64,000 nt of DNA from Pseudoramibacter alactolyticus ATCC 23263 (lineage in GTDB: Bacteria; Bacillota; Clostridia; Eubacteriales; Eubacteriaceae): positions 1,538,505-1,602,504 of the forward strand of contig NZ_GL622359.1 of NCBI RefSeq assembly GCF_000185505.1, in the 5' to 3' direction. This document shows, one piece after another, positions 43,047-51,927 of this stretch. The notes below the pieces were generated by a model that was not told the origin of the DNA, did not search any database, and saw only the letters and a program-made list of their open reading frames with translations. Both the position numbers and the translations under genes were made by a program. Within the stretch, counting starts at the first letter, position 1, and each line of letters starts with the position of its first letter.

Positions 43047-46000
43047 TCATCGCTGACGCCCCGGCTGCCGCTTCTTTTTACTGTAAAGCATCAGCGCGCC
43101 GATGGTCATCATCATACTACCAAGCAGCGTCAGCACGTGGGTGCCGATGCCGCCGGCGTTCGGCAGTTCATAAATGGGGTTATTCCGCACGAAAACTTCG
43201 CCGTTGCTGGCATTCATCACAATATTGGCGTTGTCGGACGCGGGAATCACATGACCGTTGTCGTCGATCGTGATCATCATGGGTTTTTCAATCAGATAAT
43301 AATCCTTCGGCGCCTTGGTCTCTTTCAGATAATAGACACCCGGCTTCAGGCCAAATACCTTCACATTTCCCTGTTGATCCGACGAAAAAGTGGTTACCTT
43401 GTCCCCCTGCATCTCTTTTGTGAGATACACTCCGACAATATCCTGACATGCTTCGTCTTTATAGAGCGAGAATTCTGCCCCCGCCAAATACTTATTGTCA
43501 TCGGTGCTGTCCACCTTTGTAAATCCAAGCGGGAAATAATCCTTCACATTTTTAATGGTTACATTGCCGCTGGTGCCATCATTGCCTTCATAGGTCGTGG
43601 TGAAACCGGACGGACCGTCCACTTCCTTCACGTAATAGAAATAATAATAGGTTTTGCCATTATTTCCCGTCTCCTGCACCGGCAGATCACCAAATGTGTG
43701 TGACCAGCCGTTGGCTGTCAGTGTGGCTTCCCCGTTCGGATATGCCTTCAGATTCTCAGTATCCTGAATATCCGACATTTTTTTCGGCGGTGTCGGTTTG
43801 GTTGTAATGGTCGTCGTCCCCCCCGACGAAGATCCGGCGGTGGAGATCTCAATATAATCCATGCTGGCTTTCAGTGACGGCGTTCCCGAGACCCATTGCA
43901 ACCAGCCGATCATATCCGTTTCAACGGTCGTCGCATTGCTGACATTGGAAAGCGTATAGGTCGCCTGCACGCGCATATTTTTCCATTGTCCCCCATCATA
44001 GTACCGATTGGTTATATCCGTATCCACCGGATTTGTCGCAGAAAGCGTCTGCCCGCCTGCTTTTACCTGATGGACACCAAATCCGGTTGATCGGCTCCAG
44101 ACAGTAAAGGTAATGCTGCCGCCCTTTGGCACCTGATAAGTAAAATCGCCCAAGTCACCGCCCGTTAGGCCTAAGCTGGTGCTGTTGCCGCCGTTGCTTC
44201 CGACCGCGCCATGATATCTGGTCGTAAAGGTCACCGGCACCGTTTCCGTCGACGGCGGATTGGGGACCGTCGTCGTTTTCTCGGCCATTTTGTATTGGTA
44301 AAGCTGAACTTTTACCCTATCTGGCGGATTCTCCAAGGGCGATCCGTCGGCCTGCTGCCATTTCTTTTCCACCTTTACCTTGGTTTTCATCTCGTTTTTA
44401 ATGGTTAGCGTGGTGCCCGATTGGCCGGTGCTTTCTGAATAGCTCACCACATAACCGTTTGGCACGGAAATTTCTTCCACTTCATAGGTATAACTATCCG
44501 TTCCGCTTTTGGCGATCAGCCCTTCAAAGGTTTTGCGCCAATTGCCTGCATTCAAGGTGAAAATCGTGTTGCCCTGGGCATCCCGATACGGCTCTTTGTG
44601 TTCGGTATCGCCGTTTTTAATCCGGTACAGCCGGAACCGGATGTTCGCCGGTCGATTGCTCTCGCTGTCGCCTTCCCACTTCTTCTCAACGGTAATGTTT
44701 TTCTTTTCTTCCCGGATCTTGTTCTTGAAATTCAGCACGTTGTCGCCGGTGCTGGCACTCACGCCGGCGCTGCTGGCCTCCAAATTACTGTGCCCGTCGG
44801 AAAGGGCGAGCGACTGCGTATCGCTGCCGCTGATGTCCACGCCGGAAAAATGACTGCCGTCCAGTCCCAGCTCGACGATTTTATATTTCCAGTTGGACTT
44901 CATATCCAGCAGTTTGGCGTTCTGGGTGGGCTTCAATTTGAATTTGCCGTCGGTCACATGCGTGGTAACCCCGTAAATTTCAACGTTGCCTTCGTAAGGC
45001 ACATAGTTGCCGTTGCCCTTATCCACCAGCGCCTGGAACTGGAAGTCCTTGTTCAGATAATCCGCGCTTTGTTCACCCTCCACCGATTTGTTCACCGTCA
45101 CGGTTTTGGTGATGGGAATATTCAGGGTGAGGGCCAGATTGGAATACTGACCGCCCCGTTCCAGGTAGAACATGTCGAATTGGTGGTTGGTGTCGTTGCG
45201 CCAGGTGATACCCTGTTCGGCAAAAATTTCCCGCAGGGTCGTCGTCTTCACATTGCCGGGATTGTTCTGCGGCCAGGTCTTCACCTCGCCGGTCGCAAAG
45301 TTGATGGTCCCGTGCACCGGCTCGTGGATGCCGCCGATATCCAGCACCAGCACCCCGTCGATATAAAGCCACATATCGTCATCGCCGCTGTACTCAAAGA
45401 CCATGTCCTTTCCGTTAGGCAGCTTGCCGTTATGAGGCAGCGAAAAGTTCGCCTTCATCGTCATCCCGAAATGGTGGTTGTAGTATTGGTGATTGATAGG
45501 ATTTCCATTCTGATTCGGCGTGTTATTATCAATGTACGTTTGGCTGTCGTTATAATCGGTAAACGGGAAAAATCCAATTTTATAGCTGCTGTTGTTCGAT
45601 GTGCTGTATGTCCCGTTATAGACCTTAAAATTGCCGCCGCCACCTTGACTGGAATTGTAGTACGCATAATTTTTATTGCTGTCGTATTGATAGGTCCCCT
45701 GGTCGTCCCGGGTCATCAGATGATTGACATTGGCATAGGTATTCTTGGCATTAGGAATATTTTGGGTGTCAAACAGATATTTAAGACTCTCGCTCCCGCC
45801 GGCAAGCACCGGGTAACCGTCGTTTCCCAGCGTTTTCTTCACAATCCCTGTTCTGGCGGGATTATTCGCCCCGGTAAAGTTGTTAATGCCCGAGCCTTCC
45901 ACGCCATAGGAAGTGAATTTTAAAGAATGATTTTGATTAATGCCCACATTAAAGGGATTCGGCGGGATATTGGCCCCATCGTCTAAAGTTTTTCCCTGAT

Positions 46001-46193
46001 AATCTCTTCCCCAATAATCGAAGAGATTCATCGTGATGCCGTCTGCCTGGCTGTCGGCGGTGGTAATCTCTCCCGGGGCCGCCTCCACCCATAAGCTCTT
46101 GCTTCCCAGCAAAATGCAGAGCACCAGCGCGCAGACAAAGCCGGCCAGGGCCCAGCTTTTTTTATTCTTAATTGTGACAAGGTTCAATTTCAT
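43047..46193 (-). CDS. Large pilus tip / adhesin protein with fibro-slime domain
   Basis: A 1048-residue surface protein. After the signal peptide (LAGFVCALVLCILLGSKSL) residues about 50-330 contain a fibro-slime/PA14-like region (GDDDMWLYIDGVLVLDIGGIHEP, ERGGQYSNLALTLNIP). Cna-B domains follow, with E-box-like YEVEEISVPNGYV and YYLKETKAPKDYYL. It ends in a sorting signal LPNAG (not LPXTG), a helix and KKKRQPGRQR. First gene of the pilus operon, start after GAAGGAGAC. Position and size suit a tip adhesin. Base composition in this operon looks lower in GC than in the flanking metabolic operons. Confidence 0.88.
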   Translation of the reverse strand: MKLNLVTIKNKKSWALAGFVCALVLCILLGSKSLWVEAAPGEITTADSQADGITMNLFDYWGRDYQGKTLDDGANIPPNPFNVGINQNHSLKFTSYGVEGSGINNFTGANNPARTGIVKKTLGNDGYPVLAGGSESLKYLFDTQNIPNAKNTYANVNHLMTRDDQGTYQYDSNKNYAYYNSSQGGGGNFKVYNGTYSTSNNSSYKIGFFPFTDYNDSQTYIDNNTPNQNGNPINHQYYNHHFGMTMKANFSLPHNGKLPNGKDMVFEYSGDDDMWLYIDGVLVLDIGGIHEPVHGTINFATGEVKTWPQNNPGNVKTTTLREIFAEQGITWRNDTNHQFDMFYLERGGQYSNLALTLNIPITKTVTVNKSVEGEQSADYLNKDFQFQALVDKGNGNYVPYEGNVEIYGVTTHVTDGKFKLKPTQNAKLLDMKSNWKYKIVELGLDGSHFSGVDISGSDTQSLALSDGHSNLEASSAGVSASTGDNVLNFKNKIREEKKNITVEKKWEGDSESNRPANIRFRLYRIKNGDTEHKEPYRDAQGNTIFTLNAGNWRKTFEGLIAKSGTDSYTYEVEEISVPNGYVVSYSESTGQSGTTLTIKNEMKTKVKVEKKWQQADGSPLENPPDRVKVQLYQYKMAEKTTTVPNPPSTETVPVTFTTRYHGAVGSNGGNSTSLGLTGGDLGDFTYQVPKGGSITFTVWSRSTGFGVHQVKAGGQTLSATNPVDTDITNRYYDGGQWKNMRVQATYTLSNVSNATTVETDMIGWLQWVSGTPSLKASMDYIEISTAGSSSGGTTTITTKPTPPKKMSDIQDTENLKAYPNGEATLTANGWSHTFGDLPVQETGNNGKTYYYFYYVKEVDGPSGFTTTYEGNDGTSGNVTIKNVKDYFPLGFTKVDSTDDNKYLAGAEFSLYKDEACQDIVGVYLTKEMQGDKVTTFSSDQQGNVKVFGLKPGVYYLKETKAPKDYYLIEKPMMITIDDNGHVIPASDNANIVMNASNGEVFVRNNPIYELPNAGGIGTHVLTLLGSMMMTIGALMLYSKKKRQPGRQR

Positions 46194-46641
46194 CCCATGT
46201 CTCCTTCGACAAACGTTCTGAATTTCCGATAACTTTTTTTCTAAACTTCATGGGTAAATTAACAGATCCTGAAAAGAATAGCAACCCTTACTCAAAAAAC
46301 TTAATGAAGTTCCCTGAATCATATAACCCGAAATGAGGTTTTTTATCCATTTAGCGGTTGAAACTTGATGAAAGCAATCTTCCGATCGCCATCAACTGTC
46401 ATGGTTCGTGCCCAAACTGTCATAATTTTCATCACTTTGACCTTTTTCTCTCCCATTTCTTCGACATTTCATTCAATGATGACCGTTTCTGATTGTATCG
46501 TTTTCAATCCTTGCCTTTAATCGCCGCTTTTTATTCCAGATAGCTTTTTCACCGCGCCCGTCTAAAATTAAAGTTTTTATTAAGATAAACTTGTCCGTCA
46601 CGCGCCTTTGCCGTGACGATCCCCGCCGAAGGCGATTTTTG
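46194..46641. other. Intergenic region upstream of the pilus operon
   Basis: About 450 bp of AT-rich sequence with no supported gene. It holds a pair of direct repeats AACTGTCAT at 46394-46402 and 46415-46423 (21-bp period) and a GTCACG...CGTGAC hairpin at 46597-46617. A TATGAT at about 46318-46323 on the minus strand could be a -10 element, but without a good -35. Confidence 0.5.
46394..46423 (-). promoter_or_regulatory. 21-bp-spaced direct repeat upstream of the pilus operon
   Basis: On the minus strand ATGACAGTT occurs twice with starts 21 bp apart, two helical turns, about 200 bp ahead of the tip gene. This suits a regulator binding in tandem on one DNA face, for example an AraC- or response-regulator-type activator. 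Confidence 0.45.
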
Positions 46642-46645
46642 CCAA

Positions 46646-46671
46646 TAAAAAATCCCCGTCATGCAACAGGG
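46646..46671 (-). terminator. Terminator after the gpsA-like gene
   Basis: On the minus strand CCCTGT and ACGGGG pair (one T-G pair) around TGCATG, followed by seven T with one A. Confidence 0.7.
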
Positions 46672-46690
46672 ACCGATATTTGACTGGCTG

Positions 46691-47650
46691 CTATTCTGTT
46701 TTGGTTGCACGCAAAAATAATTTTTCCAGCTCCTGCCGGGGATCGGCGTCTTCCGCCACAATGGCCTGTATCGCCCGGGTGATAGGCAGCTCCACGCCCA
46801 CTTGCGCCGACAGATCGAGCAGGGCCTTTGTCGTGTAAACCCCTTCCGCCAGCTTGTCAAAGGCTCTGCCCAAAATAAAATCCTCGCCGAAGCGTCGGTT
46901 ATGGCTGTGTGCCGAAAACAGCGTCGCCTCGTAATCCCCCAGGTGGCTCAGTCCGTACACCGTCTGGGCATCGCCTCCCAGGGCTGCGATCAACACTGAA
47001 AGCTCGTGAGTCCCCCGCGCCATCAACGACCCCTTCAGACTCGACAAATGCAGGCCGTCCAGCATCCCCGCCGCGATCCCCATGACATTTTTGGCCGCCG
47101 CACCGACTTCAATTCCCAGAAGGTCCCGGCCGTAATAAAACCGAATGAGCGGGCCATCCAGCGCCGCCACCAGCTGACGCGTCAACGTCCCGTCTTCCGA
47201 TGCCATCAGCATGCAGTTGGGCATCCCCTGCACAAAATCCTGCACGTGTCCCGGCCCAACCCAGACCGCCACACGGACCCGCGGCCCCAGCACCTCGCGC
47301 ATGACTGTGGTCAGACGTTTGCCGCTGCCGATTTCCAGCCCCTTCATGCACAAAACAAAAGGCATCGCCAGCGAAACGCCGGTGCGCTTCAAATCCCCCG
47401 CGAAGGCGCGCAGCTGCTGCGCGCTGATGGCGATGATGCACAGGTCGCATCCCGACAGGGCCGTTGTCAGATCATCTGTCAACGTTACCGAAGGGGGCAG
47501 ATCCAGATAATCGTTGTGCCGGGTGGCCCGCAATGCTTCAAGCCGCGCCGATCCCGGCCGCCCCCAGAGCAACGTCTCGTGTCCAAGGCGATCCGCATAC
47601 CAGGCATGAAAGCTCCCCCATCGTCCACATCCTAAAACACTGATCTTCAT
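46691..47650 (-). CDS. Glycerol-3-phosphate dehydrogenase-like protein (GpsA family)
   Basis: A 319-residue protein of the NAD(P)+-dependent GpsA family, which reduces dihydroxyacetone phosphate to sn-glycerol 3-phosphate for lipid synthesis. The dinucleotide motif is ISVLGCGRWGSFHAWYADRL, an unusual form of GAGSWGTALA. The conserved Lys is in AAAKNVMGIAAGM, and the C-terminal domain reads GLSHLGDYEATLFSAHSHNRRFGEDFI. The length is as usual for the family. ATG at 47650 follows AGAGAGGAG. Divergence at the nucleotide site makes the substrate less certain than in canonical GpsA. Confidence 0.82.
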   Translation of the reverse strand: MKISVLGCGRWGSFHAWYADRLGHETLLWGRPGSARLEALRATRHNDYLDLPPSVTLTDDLTTALSGCDLCIIAISAQQLRAFAGDLKRTGVSLAMPFVLCMKGLEIGSGKRLTTVMREVLGPRVRVAVWVGPGHVQDFVQGMPNCMLMASEDGTLTRQLVAALDGPLIRFYYGRDLLGIEVGAAAKNVMGIAAGMLDGLHLSSLKGSLMARGTHELSVLIAALGGDAQTVYGLSHLGDYEATLFSAHSHNRRFGEDFILGRAFDKLAEGVYTTKALLDLSAQVGVELPITRAIQAIVAEDADPRQELEKLFLRATKTE

Positions 47651-47789
47651 TATTTAACACACTCCTCTCTCGTGTCTTCTCACTTGCTCCCATTATAACC
47701 GCGAATACCTGATCACATCACGCCGCGGCCATTTTTTCTGCCCGCGATTCAGATATTGGCCGGTCGTTCTTCACAGGTGACCACGCACG

Positions 47790-47828
47790 AAAAAACACCC
47801 GCCTTCCATCCGGAAAGCAGGTGTTTTT
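47790..47828 (-). terminator. Terminator after hbd
   Basis: On the minus strand AAACACCTGCTTTCC pairs with GGAAGGCGGGTGTTT around GGAT-like loop bases and is followed by T residues. Confidence 0.88.
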
Positions 47829-47844
47829 AGAAGACCGAATGGTC

Positions 47845-48690
47845 TTATTTGGTATAGTCGTAGAAACCGTGGCCTGTCTTAACGCCAAGCGCACCGGCGC
47901 GCACCATCTTGCGCAGTAACGGAGCCGGCGCGTATTTATCGGAGCCGGTTTCAGCCTGGAGCACCTCCATAACGGCCAACACAATGTCGAGGCCAACCAA
48001 ATCGCCCAGAGCCAGCGGCCCCATCGGATGGTTTGCGCCAAGTTTCATCGCAGTGTCGATATCTTCCGCAGAAGCGGTTCCCGCCGCGTAGATTTCAATT
48101 CCTTCATTGATCATCGGCACCAGAATGCGGTTGACGACAAAGCCGGCCGCTTCCTGAACCTGAACCGGCACCTTGCCGATTTCTTCCGAAATCTTTTTGA
48201 TTTTTTCGACGGTTTCGTCGGTCGTATTGTAACCGGCGATCACTTCGATCAGCTTCATAACCGGAGCCGGATTGAAGAAGTGCATGCCAATCACGTCGCG
48301 TTCGACGCCCTGACCGATTTCCGTGATGGAAAGCGAAGAGGTGTTGGATGCGAAAACACATTCCGGTTTGCAGATCTTATCCAGATTCTGGAACATTTCG
48401 TGTTTCAGATCCATCTTTTCGAGAATGGCTTCGACAATGAGGTCGCAGTCACCAACCAGATCCTTTTCAACCAGACCTGTGACGATCTTGCCCATGATTT
48501 CATCTTTTTTTGCCTGTTCCATGCGGCCTTTGGCGACGCTTCTGCTCAGGTTTTTGTCAATTTTGGCTTTTCCGCCATCGGCAAATTCCTGTTTGATATC
48601 GCAAAGAACAACTTCGTAACCATCTGTCTGGGCAAATGCCTGGGCAATGCCAGCTCCCATGGTGCCTGCACCAATAACGCCAACTTTCAT
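47845..48690 (-). CDS. hbd: 3-hydroxybutyryl-CoA dehydrogenase
   Basis: A 281-residue enzyme that reduces acetoacetyl-CoA to 3-hydroxybutyryl-CoA. The NAD(H) motif is GVIGAGTMGAGIAQAF, the catalytic His lies in GMHFFNPAPVMKLIEVI with the following Glu, and the substrate domain shows NRILVPMINEGIEIY and KLGANHPMGPLALGDLVGLD. The length fits clostridial Hbd. Third gene of thl-crt-hbd, 77 bp after crt, ahead of a strong terminator. bcd and etfAB are not part of this cluster. Confidence 0.96.
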   Translation of the reverse strand: MKVGVIGAGTMGAGIAQAFAQTDGYEVVLCDIKQEFADGGKAKIDKNLSRSVAKGRMEQAKKDEIMGKIVTGLVEKDLVGDCDLIVEAILEKMDLKHEMFQNLDKICKPECVFASNTSSLSITEIGQGVERDVIGMHFFNPAPVMKLIEVIAGYNTTDETVEKIKKISEEIGKVPVQVQEAAGFVVNRILVPMINEGIEIYAAGTASAEDIDTAMKLGANHPMGPLALGDLVGLDIVLAVMEVLQAETGSDKYAPAPLLRKMVRAGALGVKTGHGFYDYTK

Positions 48691-48766
48691 TAACTTACCT
48701 CCAAATTCAAAATACCAAAGGCGAGGAAATCATTGTGATTTCCCCGCATTTTATCGTCGTGACGGA

Positions 48767-49543
48767 TTACTTATTCTGGAACGGTTCGTGCTTTCTCTTT
48801 TCGAGGAATGCGGTCATGCCTTCCTTCTGGTCGGCTGTTTCAAAGCATTCGGAGAAACGATCGCATTCGATGCCGATCGCCTGATCCATATCCACTTCGA
48901 TGCCTTCGTTCATAGCCGCTTTGGACATGCGGACGGCGATCGGAGCGTTCTTGGCGATTTTGCCAGCCAGTTTTTCAGCGGCGGGCATCAGTTCTTCCTG
49001 CGGATAAACCGCATTGACCAGTCCCCACTTCAAAGCGTCTTGCGCCTTGATATTGTTGCAGGCATAGATCATTTCCTTGGCCATGCCCACCGGGATGCGG
49101 CGCATTAAGCGCTGTGTGCCGCCAAAACCCGGCGTGATGCCGAGGCCGGTTTCCGGCTGCCCGAAAACGGCATTGTCCGCTGCCAGGCGAATATCGCAGG
49201 CCATCGAAAGTTCACAGCCGCCGCCCAGCGCAAAACCGTTGATCGCCGCGATCACCGGGATCGGCAGGGTTTCGATCTTCCGGAATAATTTGTTGCCGTG
49301 TTCGGCAAAGGCTCTGCCTTCGGCCTTATTATCGTCGGCCATTTCGGCAATGTCCGCCCCGGCGACAAAGGATTTGCTGCCAGCGCCGGTAATAATCAGG
49401 CAGCGGATGGCATCATAGTCGACCGCGTCCACCACGGCTTCCAGATCGTCCAGCACCTGAGAATTCAACGCGTTTAAAGCTTTTTCACGATCGATGGTGA
49501 TAATCCCGATCAGATCCTTCGCTTCGTATTTAACAAAACTCAT
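48767..49543 (-). CDS. crt: Crotonase (3-hydroxybutyryl-CoA dehydratase)
   Basis: A 258-residue enoyl-CoA hydratase family protein that dehydrates 3-hydroxybutyryl-CoA to crotonyl-CoA. It shows the oxyanion-hole segments FVAGADIAEMA and NGFALGGGCELSMACD (with catalytic Glu) plus GQPETGLGITPGFGGTQRL (second catalytic Glu). It lies between thl and hbd in the reaction order expected for butyrate or medium-chain formation. Confidence 0.95.
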   Translation of the reverse strand: MSFVKYEAKDLIGIITIDREKALNALNSQVLDDLEAVVDAVDYDAIRCLIITGAGSKSFVAGADIAEMADDNKAEGRAFAEHGNKLFRKIETLPIPVIAAINGFALGGGCELSMACDIRLAADNAVFGQPETGLGITPGFGGTQRLMRRIPVGMAKEMIYACNNIKAQDALKWGLVNAVYPQEELMPAAEKLAGKIAKNAPIAVRMSKAAMNEGIEVDMDQAIGIECDRFSECFETADQKEGMTAFLEKRKHEPFQNK

Positions 49544-49572
49544 GATTCGCTTCTTTCCTGGTTAAAATGTGA

Positions 49573-50757
49573 TTACTGTAGGTTTTCCCAAACAGAGGCA
49601 ACGCCCATGCCGCCGCCGACACAGAGGGAAGCCAAGCCCTTCTTAGAGCTTCTCTTCGCCATTTCATACATCAGGGAGACAACGATTCTCGCGCCGGTGC
49701 AGCCTACCGGGTGACCCAGAGCAATCCCGGAACCATTGACGTTGCATTTATCCATCGGGACATTCAGATCGCGGATGCAGGCCAACGCCTGAGCGGAGAA
49801 CGCTTCGTTCAGTTCGATCAGATCCATATCGTCCATGGAAAGACCGGTGCGTTCCCAAAGTTTGCGAACGGCATAGATCGGGCCTAAGCCCATGACTTCC
49901 GGTTCGCAGCCGGCAGATGTCCCGCCGATCCATTTCATCAGCGGTTTCACACCGAGTTCTTCCGCTTTTTCTGCAGACATGATGACCAAAGCCGCAGCCC
50001 CGTCGTTGATCCCGGAAGCGTTAGCCGCGGTGATCACACCGTCTTTTTTGAAAGCCGGACGCAAGCCGCTGATGCCTTCCAAAGTCACGCCGCGGCGCGG
50101 ATGTTCGTCGGTATCGAAGACCACTTCTTTTCTCTTCTGTTTGATGGTAACCGGGACAATTTCATCTTTAAATCTGCCGGCGTCGATGGCGGCCACAGCT
50201 CTTTCCTGAGACATCACGGCGATTTCATCACATTCCTGACGGGTCAGGTTATATCTTTCAGCAATGTTTTCAGCTGTCATACCCATGTGATAGTGGTTGA
50301 AAGTGTCTTCCAAACCATCGCAAATCATGGTATCCAGGAATTCACCAGGTCCCATTCTGTAACCATAACGGCCATTCGGAACCACATAGGGCGCTCTGGT
50401 CATGTTTTCCATCCCGCCGACAACCAGGACATCGGCATCGCCGGCCATAATCATATCAGCAGCGAGATTGACGCACTTCATCCCGGAACCGCAAAGGTTA
50501 TTCAGGGTCAAAGCCGGTTTTTCGACCGGAATGCCGGCGTAAACCGCTGCCTGACGCCCAACAGACTGCCCTTGGGCCGCCTGAAGAACACACCCCATCA
50601 GCACTTCATCGACATCTTCCGGCTTGATACCCGCGCGTTTGATCGCTTCTTTGATGACCGTCGATCCCAATTCGACAACCGGTGTGTTCTTTAAAGAACC
50701 GCCCATGGAACCAATCGCTGTACGGCAACCGCTAACAACAACAACTTCTTTAGCCAT
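49573..50757 (-). CDS. thl: Acetyl-CoA C-acetyltransferase (thiolase)
   Basis: A 394-residue thiolase from ATG at 50757 (GGAGGGAAATTTT ahead). An upstream in-frame extension of 14 residues is rejected. It condenses two acetyl-CoA to acetoacetyl-CoA. The three catalytic parts are [12 protein letters not shown] (nucleophile Cys), [11 protein letters not shown] (His) and [11 protein letters not shown] (second Cys). First gene behind a promoter that overlaps a Rex-type operator, which suits control by the NADH/NAD+ ratio. Confidence 0.96.
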   Translation of the reverse strand: MAKEVVVVSGCRTAIGSMGGSLKNTPVVELGSTVIKEAIKRAGIKPEDVDEVLMGCVLQAAQGQSVGRQAAVYAGIPVEKPALTLNNLCGSGMKCVNLAADMIMAGDADVLVVGGMENMTRAPYVVPNGRYGYRMGPGEFLDTMICDGLEDTFNHYHMGMTAENIAERYNLTRQECDEIAVMSQERAVAAIDAGRFKDEIVPVTIKQKRKEVVFDTDEHPRRGVTLEGISGLRPAFKKDGVITAANASGINDGAAALVIMSAEKAEELGVKPLMKWIGGTSAGCEPEVMGLGPIYAVRKLWERTGLSMDDMDLIELNEAFSAQALACIRDLNVPMDKCNVNGSGIALGHPVGCTGARIVVSLMYEMAKRSSKKGLASLCVGGGMGVASVWENLQ

Positions 50758-50821
50758 AAAATTTCCCTCCATCACTATTTTTGTGAATGCTAAAACCAAT
50801 TAACAGGGCTGTGTTGATAAC

Positions 50822-50839
50822 CTGTTAAATATATAACAA
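50822..50839 (-). promoter_or_regulatory. Rex-type redox operator of the thl operon
   Basis: The minus strand reads TTGTTATATATTTAACAG, one arm matching the Rex consensus TTGTTAA-N4-TTAACAA with two end deviations. It covers the expected transcription start. Rex sites upstream of thl/crt clusters are known in clostridia. Confidence 0.7.
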
Positions 50840-50866
50840 TCATATCACATTTTTCTTTCTTGTCAA
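50839..50866 (-). promoter_or_regulatory. Promoter of thl-crt-hbd
   Basis: TTGACA (50861-50866) and TATGAT (50839-50844) on the minus strand, spaced 16 bp. A further 15-bp palindrome GATAACAATATTATC lies directly upstream at 50870-50884. Confidence 0.8.
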
Positions 50867-50887
50867 GAAGATAACAATATTATCCCC

Positions 50888-51097
50888 CTATCTGAATGGT
50901 CCTTTAAGGATTTTTTCAAAATTGGTCGGACCAACTTCACGCACACATTCCTCCTTTCGCCATTTCGATATGCTTTGCATCATAATTTGAAATAATTCAA
51001 CAATATTGTGATAGTTTACATAATATCGTACTTTTATTTTATCATGTTTTCGCTGATTGTCTATCCGATTTTTGTTTTTTAAAACACTCAAGGCCAT
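50888..51097 (-). CDS. Possible small protein upstream of thl (uncertain)
   Basis: A 69-codon frame in the minus direction with GGAGGAG 10 bases ahead of its ATG, ending just before the thl promoter. The product (ending in NFEKILKGPFR) has a basic N-terminus and a central hydrophobic part (VELFQIMMQSI). No family is recognised, and the frame contains the TGGTCCGACCA palindrome. It may be a chance frame in regulatory DNA. Confidence 0.2.
   Translation of the reverse strand: MALSVLKNKNRIDNQRKHDKIKVRYYVNYHNIVELFQIMMQSISKWRKEECVREVGPTNFEKILKGPFR
50922..50934. promoter_or_regulatory. GntR/FadR-type palindrome upstream of thl
   Basis: TTGGTC-G-GACCAA is a perfect 13-bp palindrome and fits the TNGTNNNACNA form of FadR/LldR-subfamily operators. 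It lies about 60-70 bp upstream of the thl -35. Confidence 0.5.
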
Positions 51098-51359
51098 TCC
51101 CTTATACTCCTCCGCCGCCTTTTACTGCACGCATTGCCTTGAAACATAACATTATTAAAATAATTTTAAATTTTAATAGTTTTTTACTCTAAAACGCGAT
51201 ATAATTTAGCTGTTTGATTTGATCAATTGCATATTGAATCACGATGCAAGCTCTACTGCCATCGCTGATGAAAATCATTTTTTATATTGCTTTCATTTTT
51301 CGTTTGCCAAAGGCATAATAATTTATGAAAGGGTTAAAATTGCCACCAATAATTGCTGC
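51098..51359. other. AT-rich intergenic region before the acc-fab operon
   Basis: No gene is seen. Long A/T stretches with inverted arms (ATTAAAAT...ATTTTAAT near 51150-51175) and TTTGATTTGATCAA at about 51217-51232 occur. These could be upstream regulatory DNA for either divergent operon. Confidence 0.45.
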
Positions 51360-51404
51360 TTGTGAAAATTTTTCACCAGTGATATAATGACTAAAAATTT
51401 TTAG
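51360..51404 (+). promoter_or_regulatory. Promoter and palindromic operators of the acc-fab operon
   Basis: TTGTGA (51360-51365) and TATAAT (51383-51388) are 17 bp apart. GTGAAAA-T-TTTTCAC (51362-51376) lies between the two elements, and the perfect 14-bp palindrome CTAAAAATTTTTAG (51391-51404) covers the expected start. Both positions would repress if bound. The operon's own FabT-like MarR protein is the obvious candidate. Confidence 0.65.
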
Positions 51405-51462
51405 CTAAGCTTTTCTGTCAGAGTAACGTGATGAGAAAGTGCACCTACATTTCGGAGGTTCT

Positions 51463-51924
51463 ATGGAGTTAAAGGATATTTTAAATTTGATTGATCGTTT
51501 TGAGCAAAGTGCATCGGTATCAATGACGATCAAGCTGGGCGACGACGAATTGTCGCTCAAAAAGGCCGAAGCCTACGCGCCCAAAACTGAAACCATCGTC
51601 GCTCCGCAGCCGGCCCCCGCCGCTGCGGCACCGGCTGTCCAAAGTGCAGTACCGGCCGACGATCAAACATCCACTCCCGTGCGGGGCGACACCATCAACG
51701 CGCCACTAGTCGGCACTTTTTATCATGCCGCTTCTCCCGATGATCCGCCGTATGTCACCGTCGGCCAGTCGGTAAAAAAGAACGAAACCATCGGCCTGAT
51801 TGAAGCGATGAAGATGATGAGCGAAGTTCCGGCCCCCTTTGACTGCGTAATCGAAGAAATCCTCGTGGATAACGGGCAGCTCGCCGCCTACGACGAACCC
51901 TTGATGCGTGTTAGAAAGCTGTAA
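51463..51924 (+). CDS. accB: Biotin carboxyl carrier protein of acetyl-CoA carboxylase
   Basis: A 153-residue AccB from ATG at 51463 after TTCGGAGGTTCT. The N-terminal ELKDILNLIDRFEQS helix is followed by an Ala/Pro-rich linker (PQPAPAAAAPA) and the biotinyl domain with the modified lysine in LIEAMKMMSEV. First gene of the operon. It carries CO2 between the biotin carboxylase and carboxyltransferase subunits encoded next. Confidence 0.95.
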   Translation: MELKDILNLIDRFEQSASVSMTIKLGDDELSLKKAEAYAPKTETIVAPQPAPAAAAPAVQSAVPADDQTSTPVRGDTINAPLVGTFYHAASPDDPPYVTVGQSVKKNETIGLIEAMKMMSEVPAPFDCVIEEILVDNGQLAAYDEPLMRVRKL

Positions 51925-51927
51925 TCC

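Noticed and set aside
46597-46617. GTCACG...CGTGAC hairpin behind the gpsA-like gene
   Set aside because: No T run on either strand at the right place. The better terminator lies at 46646-46671.
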